Shown here: piece after piece, positions 1 to 4,472 of the stretch
Layout: each line of letters starts with the position of its first letter
Numbering within the stretch: the stretch's first letter is position 1
Assembly: GCA_012512465.1 (NCBI GenBank)
Contig: JAAZED010000140.1
Span: 1-5,783, forward strand
Length of the DNA stretch: 5,783 nucleotides
Source of the DNA: Oxalobacter sp.
GTDB lineage: Bacteria; Pseudomonadota; Gammaproteobacteria; Burkholderiales; Burkholderiaceae_D
Direction of reading: 5' to 3'
The notes under the pieces: generated by a model
The model's database searches: none
What the model was told of the DNA's origin: nothing
What the model saw: only the letters and a program-made list of their open reading frames with translations
Program-made: the position numbers and the translations under genes

Positions 1-575
1 GTATCCGGGATGGCGAGAAGCGGAAAAATAACCGCTTTGCCGCGATTACGAACGTGCGCGCCCCCCAGTTTATGAAGCCCAGGGGCACCACCCGCGGCAA
101 GCTGGTGAGTGATTTCCTGGAGAGCGATCTTTCACCGGATGCATACATTGCCAGTATCAAGAAGCATGCCCACAAGTACAACGGCTTCAATCTGCTGGTG
201 GGCGATGCGGAGTCGATGATCTGGTTTTCCAACTGCGGCTATGGCCGCTCCACCAACGGGAAACCGCTTGCTCCCGGTATTTATGGCCTGTCCAATGCGC
301 TGTTGAATGATCCATGGCCCAAGGTGGTCCGTACCCGCGCACAGTTTGCGAGCCTTTTAAGTCAGCGTGCGCCGATGGAAGCGTATTTTGAGATGCTTTC
401 CGACACCACCCCCGCGCCGGAAACCCACCTGCCGGACACCGGCATCGACAGGGAAAGGGAAAAAGCGCTGTCTTCGGTGTGCATCATCACACCGGAATAT
501 GGTACCCGCGCTTCCACGCTGGCACAGCTTTACAACGATAAACCGCCGGTTCTGGATGAACGCGTAATACGCTAG
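1..575 (+). CDS. NRDE (TANGO2-like) family protein, 5'-truncated by the window edge
   Basis: The frame is open from the left edge (first full codon at position 3), so the GTG at 54 is internal and the true start lies upstream, with the N-terminal Asn-Arg-Asp-Glu motif that names the family. About 190 codons are visible. Family signatures seen are RFAAITNVR near the left edge, GFNLLVGD, YGLSNALLNDPWPKV in the middle and YGTRASTL near the end. The family is related to eukaryotic TANGO2. Its bacterial role is poorly defined; TANGO2-like proteins have been linked to haem handling and Golgi organisation in eukaryotes, so I assign no reaction. No membrane segment is seen in the visible part. The protein stops soon after DERVIR, whereas relatives as I remember them carry roughly 10-15 further residues after the equivalent ER-x-F position. 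The stop codon lies inside a large hairpin (564-632), so the C-terminus may have been altered. Family assignment is firm; function is not. Confidence 0.85.
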   Translation, partial: IRDGEKRKNNRFAAITNVRAPQFMKPRGTTRGKLVSDFLESDLSPDAYIASIKKHAHKYNGFNLLVGDAESMIWFSNCGYGRSTNGKPLAPGIYGLSNALLNDPWPKVVRTRAQFASLLSQRAPMEAYFEMLSDTTPAPETHLPDTGIDREREKALSSVCIITPEYGTRASTLAQLYNDKPPVLDERVIR

Positions 576-632
576 GTTCTGCTAACAAATAACATTCAGC
601 CATGATTTGATAGCAGAACCTAGGCGTATTAC
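564..632. repeat. Long near-perfect hairpin overlapping the NRDE stop codon
   Basis: Positions 564-572 (gtaatacgc) pair exactly with 624-632. Positions 573-584 (taggttctgcta) pair exactly with 611-622, leaving G623 as a single bulge. Inside, 586-590 (caaat) pair with 605-609 and 593-595 (cat) with 602-604, so nearly the whole 69 bases fold into one stem of about 29 pairs. Neither side is followed by a T-run, so it is not a standard intrinsic terminator, although it could block transcription between the two convergent genes. It could also be a small palindromic mobile element (REP or MITE type): 562-570 (gcgtaatac) and 624-632 (gcgtattac) match as direct repeats with one mismatch, although these arms are also nearly palindromic themselves. 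The structure is certain from the sequence; its role is inference. Confidence 0.8.
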
Positions 633-684
633 CTGAACCGCTGCCGGGCTGAAAGGCAGGTTGCTGCACTTCGGGCATTTACTG

Positions 685-713
685 AAAAAAACGGATAACA
701 GGTGCTGTATTCC
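685..713 (-). terminator. Probable intrinsic terminator of the Sel1-repeat gene
   Basis: Read on the minus strand just after the Sel1 stop codon, the segment folds as GGA-at-ACAG, loop CAC, CTGT-ta-TCC. This is a 4 bp inner stem and a 3 bp outer stem around a 2x2 internal loop. A single G and seven T residues (685-691 on the plus strand as A's) follow directly. The hairpin is weak but its position and T-run fit rho-independent termination of the minus-strand gene. Confidence 0.5.
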
Positions 714-715
714 TC

Positions 716-1228
716 TTATTTCAACTCATCCAGCTTTTCTTGCGATTCCTTCACCCCGGCGTTAAGCGCCTTTTGGTAGCATTCCCGAGCCCTATTGATG
801 TCTTTCGGGTAACCGAAGCCGTACTGGTGCATTACACCCAGCCAGTAAGTTGCCCGTGGCTTACCGTTTTCTGCGGCGATCGTCAGCCAGTATTTGGCTT
901 TTTCGTTGTCGATATCCCTGTCATTCCCGTGCAGGTAAATGAGGCCAAGGCTGAGTGCTGCCTGGGTTTTTTCTCCTTTTTCTGCTGCCATGCTGTACCA
1001 GCGGAATGCCTCTTTCCAGCTCTGTTCGATCCCGCCCCCCTCTTGCATAAATTGAGCCGAGAAGCACCATCGAATTGACGTTCCCCTTTTTTTCCGCTTT
1101 TTCATAGGCGGCTTTGCCATGTCTGCATTGTCTGCTTTGAACCGTTCCGGTCTGTTATTGGTTCCGAACAGAATGATGCCGTCACCCTCGTCATCTGTGT
1201 CAAAATCAAATGTATCGTATTTCCCCAT
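716..1228 (-). CDS. Sel1-repeat (tetratricopeptide-like) protein with an internal out-of-frame stretch
   Basis: This is a 170-residue protein if it starts at 1228 (MGKYDTFDFD), where GGGAGA sits four bases upstream; the longer 1285 start is less likely because it overlaps the promoter candidate. The N-terminus is acidic with no signal peptide, so it should be cytoplasmic. Two clear Sel1 repeats follow, AEKGEKTQ...WLTIA (about residues 82-118) and AENGKPRA...CYQKAL (119-155), preceded by the second half of another (WKEAFRWYSMA). Sel1 repeats form alpha-helical solenoids that bind other proteins; the partner here is unknown. Oddity: residues about 38-63 (basic, KKRKKRG, RWCFSAQF) do not fit the family. 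The same DNA in another frame gives AYEKAEKKGN and VLLGSIYARG, a good first repeat. The published frame therefore seems to leave and re-enter the ancestral one near 1117 and 1035-1040. The gene may be functional with an altered segment, or the sequence may contain errors. It is convergent with the NRDE gene. Confidence 0.75.
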   Translation of the reverse strand: MGKYDTFDFDTDDEGDGIILFGTNNRPERFKADNADMAKPPMKKRKKRGTSIRWCFSAQFMQEGGGIEQSWKEAFRWYSMAAEKGEKTQAALSLGLIYLHGNDRDIDNEKAKYWLTIAAENGKPRATYWLGVMHQYGFGYPKDINRARECYQKALNAGVKESQEKLDELK

Positions 1229-1232
1229 AGGC

Positions 1233-1238
1233 TCTCCC
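1233..1238 (-). promoter_or_regulatory. Ribosome binding site that sets the Sel1 gene start
   Basis: On the minus strand GGGAGA lies four bases before the ATG at 1228. No comparable purine-rich site precedes the alternative upstream ATG at 1285, so this site decides the start choice. Confidence 0.6.
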
Positions 1239-1271
1239 TGAATGGATGGTTGAATGTGTTTTTCCTCTTCT

Positions 1272-1298
1272 GTTATACGCCGCATTTCATGCTGCCAA
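1272..1298 (-). promoter_or_regulatory. Candidate sigma-70 promoter for the Sel1-repeat gene
   Basis: On the minus strand TTGGCA (1293-1298) resembles a -35 box and TATAAC (1272-1277) a -10 box, each five of six to consensus. The spacer is 15 bases, shorter than the preferred 16-18. Transcription would begin near 1265, giving a leader of about 37 bases to the ATG at 1228. Confidence 0.4.
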
Positions 1299-1338
1299 GG
1301 CTATCCGGGGAATGTTTGTCCGATACCAACGTAACCTT

Positions 1339-1358
1339 TTGTTTTTAATGAAAAACAA
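1339..1358. repeat. AT-rich 8 bp palindrome upstream of the biotin operon
   Basis: TTGTTTTT (1339-1346) and AAAAACAA (1351-1358) are perfect inverted repeats around AATG. The site lies between the divergent start codons, 42 bases before the leader ORF. It could be an operator for a dimeric regulator; the T-run in the left arm and the low GC make a transcription terminator unlikely. Confidence 0.5.
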
Positions 1359-1390
1359 GTGAGGATCATACCCGCTGGAAAACTAATTCA

Positions 1391-1397
1391 GGGAGGA
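1391..1397 (+). promoter_or_regulatory. Strong Shine-Dalgarno sequence before the leader ORF
   Basis: GGGAGGA is an excellent match to the anti-SD sequence, but the GGAGG core is only three bases from the ATG at 1400, tighter than usual. It is the only strong ribosome site before bioF, whose own ATG lacks one. Confidence 0.55.
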
Positions 1398-1399
1398 TA

Positions 1400-1615
1400 A
1401 TGCAGTTTTTGGCTGTCTTGCCTGCACCGGAACCGGAAACCATAATGGATCGACTCTTTTTTCATCTGCATGCACATTTCTTCTCGACCTTTGGGCGCAA
1501 GTTTGGCATTATGTTTATTTCCTTTTTCCCCTCCCGAAAGGTTGCGTTTCACACTGGCAGCCGGGCGATAAACCGGAAAACGGACAAACCATTGGAACAG
1601 CAGCGGGCCGCATGA
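1400..1615 (+). CDS. Hypothetical 71-residue leader ORF coupled to bioF
   Basis: I do not recognise this protein. It starts with an ATG behind a strong GGGAGGA site and ends with TGA sharing bases with the bioF ATG (ATGA at 1612-1615), the classic arrangement for translational coupling. The sequence is rich in Phe, His and Arg (FFHLHAHFFSTF, FISFFPSRK) with a short hydrophobic middle too broken to be a sure membrane segment, and a basic, polar C-terminus. The bioF frame is also open upstream to 1387 but has no ATG, GTG or TTG before 1612, so it is not an N-terminal extension of BioF. It may be a real small protein, a leader whose translation delivers ribosomes to bioF, or chance. The context argues for translation; the composition does not look strongly conserved. 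Confidence 0.4.
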   Translation: MQFLAVLPAPEPETIMDRLFFHLHAHFFSTFGRKFGIMFISFFPSRKVAFHTGSRAINRKTDKPLEQQRAA

Positions 1616-2766
1616 TATCTGACGAAATCGACAGGAACCTTGAAGCGCTGGCGGAAGAAAACCTGCTGCGCCGCCGCCGCATTGTCTCTTCGCCGTGTAC
1701 GGTGATGGCAGAAGTGGACGGCAACCCCATGCTCACCTTTTCCAGCAATGACTATCTGGGCCTGGCGGCACACCCTGCACTGGCTGAGGCAGCTGCCGAG
1801 GCGGCACGCCAGTGGGGTGTCGGCTCGGGCGGCTCACATGTGGTCACCGGACACATGATGCCGCATGAGATGCTGGAGGAAGCGCTGGCAGATTTTGTGG
1901 GTGCTCCCCGTGCGCTTTATTTCAGCACGGGATACATGGCCAATACGGGTATCGTGCCTGCACTCGTCGGGCGCGGGGATGCGGTTTTTTCGGACCGGCT
2001 GAACCACGCTTCACTGATTGATGCCGTGCAGCTTTCCCGCGCGGAAAACGTCCGTTACCGCCATAACGACATGGACCATCTTGCCGCGCTGTTGAAAGAC
2101 AGCCAGGCGAAACGTAAACTGATTTTGACCGATGGAGTTTTCAGCATGGATGGCGATGTAGCGCCCCTACCGGCGCTTGCAGAGCTGGCTGAGGCACATG
2201 ACGCCTGGCTGGTGGTCGATGATGCGCACGGCTTTGGCATACTGGGGCACGAAGGCCGCGGTACGCTCTCGCACTTTGGCATACCGGTCACTTCCCGTGT
2301 CATTTACATCGGTACGCTGGGCAAGGCCGCTGGTGTGTCCGGCGCCTTTGTCGCCGGCACAGACCCCGTGGTGGAGTGGCTGCTTCAGCGCGCCCGGACC
2401 TATACTTTCACCACCGCATCGAGTCCCATTATTACGGCAACACTGTTGAAAAGCCTGGAACTCATCCGGAAAGGCTCGCTTTTGCGAGCCCGGCTTTTCT
2501 CGCTCATCGAGCGGCTGCGCATGGGGTTGTCACAATCCCGCTGGGAGCTTTTGCCTTCCCCCACCGCCATCCAGCCTGTCATCATCGGCAGCAATGAGGA
2601 AGCGCTGAGGGTATCGCAGGCACTCAGTGATATGGGCATTTTTGTCCCGGCGATACGGCCGCCCACGGTGCCGAAGGGAAGCGCGCGCTTGCGCATCTCC
2701 CTTTCTACCGGGCATAATGATGAGCATATCGACCGTTTAACCGATGCGCTGAAAGGACTGGCGTGA
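1612..2766 (+). CDS. bioF: 8-amino-7-oxononanoate synthase (biotin synthesis)
   Basis: BioF is a cytoplasmic PLP enzyme that condenses pimeloyl-ACP (or -CoA) with L-alanine, releasing CO2, to form 8-amino-7-oxononanoate. The 384-residue length equals that of E. coli BioF. Family landmarks in order are FSSNDYLGLAAHP (43-55), GVGSGGSHVVTG (69-80), the SDRLNHASLIDA segment (127-138), LTDGVFSMDGD (172-182), VVDDAHGFG (201-209) with Asp204 and His206, and IGTLGKAAG (233-241) with Lys238 as the expected Schiff-base lysine. The ATG at 1612 has only a poor Shine-Dalgarno sequence and overlaps the leader ORF stop as ATGA, suggesting coupled translation. The end overlaps bioH by four bases. 2-amino-3-ketobutyrate ligase (Kbl) and 5-aminolevulinate synthase belong to the same enzyme family, but the length and the bioH-bioC neighbours settle the identity as BioF. 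Confidence 0.96.
   Translation: MISDEIDRNLEALAEENLLRRRRIVSSPCTVMAEVDGNPMLTFSSNDYLGLAAHPALAEAAAEAARQWGVGSGGSHVVTGHMMPHEMLEEALADFVGAPRALYFSTGYMANTGIVPALVGRGDAVFSDRLNHASLIDAVQLSRAENVRYRHNDMDHLAALLKDSQAKRKLILTDGVFSMDGDVAPLPALAELAEAHDAWLVVDDAHGFGILGHEGRGTLSHFGIPVTSRVIYIGTLGKAAGVSGAFVAGTDPVVEWLLQRARTYTFTTASSPIITATLLKSLELIRKGSLLRARLFSLIERLRMGLSQSRWELLPSPTAIQPVIIGSNEEALRVSQALSDMGIFVPAIRPPTVPKGSARLRISLSTGHNDEHIDRLTDALKGLA
2753..2757 (+). promoter_or_regulatory. Ribosome binding site supporting the GTG start of bioH
   Basis: AAGGA inside the end of bioF lies five bases before the GTG at 2763. There is no ATG nearby that keeps the HGWG motif close to the N-terminus, so the GTG is the best start. Confidence 0.6.
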
Positions 2767-3506
2767 GTACTATCGTTTTCTGGCATGGCTGGGGAGTGGG
2801 ACCGGGTGTCTGGGATGACCTGGTTGACGAGTTGCGTCCGGCGCTTGCAGGAAAATACGAACTCCTTGTTCAGCCCCTGCCCGGCTACACGCCGGAGCAG
2901 ATTCCGACCATCTATTACTCCGCCACCCAGTTGCTGGACGACCTGATGAAGGAGCTTTCCGGCCCGATCATCCTTTGCGGCTGGTCACTTGGCGCGATGC
3001 TGGCCATGCTGGCCGCCACCCGTTTTCCGGATCAGGTGCAAAAGCTGATCCTGATCGGCGCCACCCCGAACTTCATGAAGCGAAACGACTGGCCGGGCGG
3101 TGTACCGTTAAACATGATCGACAAGCTGGGCTCGGGTATCCGGGTTGACCCGGTCACGGCACTGCGCCGTTTTATCACGATTTTCAATCAGAACGACGCC
3201 AATGCCCGCGAGGTGGCCCGCAAACTCACCGATGTGTCATCAGCGCCCGCTGCATCGCTGGAAGCCGGGCTGGATCTTTTGAAACATACCGACCTGCGCC
3301 CGATCGTGCATGATATCCGGCAGCGGACACTGCTTCTTCACGGTGCGCACGACACGCTGATGCCGCTGTCTGCCGCCGAGTGGCTGCAAAAACATATACA
3401 GAAGTCCGTGCTGGCTGTTTTGCCCGGCGCTTCCCATGCCCCCTTCCTCTCTGATACGCCCAAATGCGCCGAAATCATTGTGGACTTTCTGAATGCCAGC
3501 AATTGA
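2763..3506 (+). CDS. bioH: Pimeloyl-ACP methyl ester carboxylesterase
   Basis: BioH is an alpha/beta hydrolase that hydrolyses the methyl ester of pimeloyl-ACP, ending chain elongation and freeing the carboxyl needed in biotin. The 247-residue protein is close in length to E. coli BioH (256). It has the oxyanion-side HGWGVGPGVW (8-17) typical of BioH, the nucleophile elbow GWSLG with Ser75, the acid in GAHD (Asp197) and the base in GASH (His225), so the catalytic triad is complete. The LPGY segment (39-42) matches the BioH position LPGF. A lid region of about residues 105-185 is present. There is no signal peptide. Translation starts at GTG, overlapping the bioF stop (GTGA), and the 3' end overlaps bioC by 14 bases. 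As many alpha/beta hydrolases look alike, the identification rests partly on lying between bioF and bioC. Confidence 0.92.
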   Translation: MSTIVFWHGWGVGPGVWDDLVDELRPALAGKYELLVQPLPGYTPEQIPTIYYSATQLLDDLMKELSGPIILCGWSLGAMLAMLAATRFPDQVQKLILIGATPNFMKRNDWPGGVPLNMIDKLGSGIRVDPVTALRRFITIFNQNDANAREVARKLTDVSSAPAASLEAGLDLLKHTDLRPIVHDIRQRTLLLHGAHDTLMPLSAAEWLQKHIQKSVLAVLPGASHAPFLSDTPKCAEIIVDFLNASN

Positions 3507-4275
3507 CAAGACCCGGGTAGGTGCCGCTTTTGACCGTGCCGCCCCCGATTACGACGGCATTGCGCGTTTCCAGCACACGGTATGCGACAGCCTGATGGGG
3601 CTTTTGCCTGTTTTTGCGCCGGACATGCCGTCGCCGGGCATGGTGCTGGATGGGGGCTGTGGCACAGGCTACGGCTCGGCACTCCTTTCCCGCCGCTGGC
3701 CCGCCAGCCGTATTGCCGGGTGCGACCTGTCACTGGAGATGCTGCGCCTGGCACGGGGGAAAAGTATCGACACCATCTGTGCCGACCTGGAGCAGCTTCC
3801 CTTTCGTGACGGCGCTTTTGATTTGGTATGGAGTTCGCTGGCACTGCAATGGTGCACGACGCCGGATGTGTATGCCGAGATGTACCGTATCCTCGCAAAA
3901 GAAGGCGTACTGCTTTTCACGACGCTAGGGCCGGGAACGCTGGCTGAGCTGGACTTTGCCTTTTCCGCCATTGACGCGCACCCGCATGTGCGTGCTTTTT
4001 CCACACCGGAAGAAACCCGCATGGCGCTAAAACAGGCCGGATTTACCGATATCCGTATCGAATGCGAGACGCGCCGGATTTATTTTCCCGACTTCCGCGC
4101 TTTCCTGACGAGTGTACGTGGTATCGGCGCCAACCAGGTGGGTGGTGAACGCCGCCGCGCCCTGATGGGAAAAAATGCCTGGAAACTGGCGGAAGAACGC
4201 TACGAGACCCTGCGTGGTGCTGACGGGATGCTGCCTGCGACGTATGAGGTGGTGTTTGGATACGGGCGGCGGTGA
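3493..4275 (+). CDS. bioC: Malonyl-ACP O-methyltransferase
   Basis: BioC uses S-adenosylmethionine to methylate the free carboxyl of malonyl-ACP, disguising it so that the fatty acid synthesis enzymes can extend it to pimeloyl-ACP methyl ester. The 260-residue protein has the usual class I methyltransferase layout. The BioC-like N-terminus AAFDRAAPDYD (11-21) is followed by motif I LDGGCGTGYG (52-61), the acidic ribose-binding position in GCDLS (Asp78), the ADLEQLPF segment (97-104), FDLVWSSLALQW (109-120), and GVLLFTTLGPGTL (138-150). The C-terminal part (KQAGFTDI onward) matches the family. The ATG at 3493 lies inside bioH; its Shine-Dalgarno is weak (TGGA eight bases upstream), so translation is probably coupled to bioH. 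UbiE or other methyltransferases are less likely given the neighbours. Confidence 0.93.
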   Translation: MPAIDKTRVGAAFDRAAPDYDGIARFQHTVCDSLMGLLPVFAPDMPSPGMVLDGGCGTGYGSALLSRRWPASRIAGCDLSLEMLRLARGKSIDTICADLEQLPFRDGAFDLVWSSLALQWCTTPDVYAEMYRILAKEGVLLFTTLGPGTLAELDFAFSAIDAHPHVRAFSTPEETRMALKQAGFTDIRIECETRRIYFPDFRAFLTSVRGIGANQVGGERRRALMGKNAWKLAEERYETLRGADGMLPATYEVVFGYGRR

Positions 4276-4281
4276 TGCAGT

Positions 4282-4309
4282 AGCGCGACAGCAGCGCGTT
4301 TGGTTTGTT
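4282..4309 (+). terminator. Possible intrinsic terminator of the biotin operon
   Basis: Seven bases after the bioC stop codon, AGCGCG (4282-4287) can pair with CGCGTT (4295-4300) around a seven-base loop. A T-rich run interrupted by G's (TTTGGTTTGTT, 4299-4309) follows. The stem includes one G-T pair and the T-run is imperfect, so this is a moderate candidate. Confidence 0.4.
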
Positions 4310-4334
4310 ACCCTGCACGGGTTGGTACTCTACG

Positions 4335-4412
4335 ATGAGATTAGCCCTCAAGATGGCCTCATAAGGTGGGTGGCTGACCCACCTTATGACATTCTATCAA
4401 GGTACATCTCAT
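4335..4412. repeat. Imperfect palindrome between convergent bioC and exporter genes
   Basis: The core is a perfect 13 bp stem, TCATAAGGTGGGT (4359-4371) with 4377-4389, around a five-base loop GGCTG. Outside it, ATGAGAT (4335-4341) pairs with ATCTCAT (4406-4412), with short broken pairing between (for example 4346-4348 with 4400-4402). No T-run follows on either strand. Sitting between two converging genes, it may act as a two-way transcription barrier or be a remnant of a palindromic repeat element. Confidence 0.6.
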
Positions 4413-4472
4413 AGCAGGAACATAATAAGCGAAGGACAACAACCGCGCCTGCCGTCGCGTCACAACGGCCCC

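Larger units (their letters stand above)
1229..1399. other. Divergent intergenic region between the Sel1 gene and the biotin operon
   Basis: This region must drive transcription both ways. On the minus strand it holds the Sel1 promoter candidate (1272-1298). On the plus strand the best boxes I can find are TTGAAT (1250-1255) and TATACG (1274-1279) with an 18-base spacer, only four of six each, so the biotin promoter is not settled. It also contains an AT-rich palindrome at 1339-1358. I see no convincing BirA operator: the palindrome begins TTG and ends CAA, but the half-sites do not match the TTGTAAACC type. Confidence 0.5.

Noticed and set aside
54..56. GTG as the true start of the NRDE gene
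   Set aside because: Family residues (RFAAITN) lie in frame before it, and the frame is open to the window edge.
564..632. Integron attC recombination site
   Set aside because: The arms lack the GTTRRRY / RYYYAAC core pair at the expected ends, and no integrase or cassette array is in view.
1387..1611. N-terminal extension of BioF in its own open frame
   Set aside because: The frame is open but contains no ATG, GTG or TTG before 1612, and BioF from 1612 already has the full family length.
2400..2786. Minus-strand open frame of 128 codons within bioF
   Set aside because: Antisense to the clear bioF coding sequence, with no family signature.
3338..3898. Long minus-strand open frame of 186 codons across bioH and bioC
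   Set aside because: It is antisense to two well-supported genes, Pro/Arg/Cys-rich with no recognisable motif, and has no ribosome site; it is a shadow of GC-rich coding sequence.
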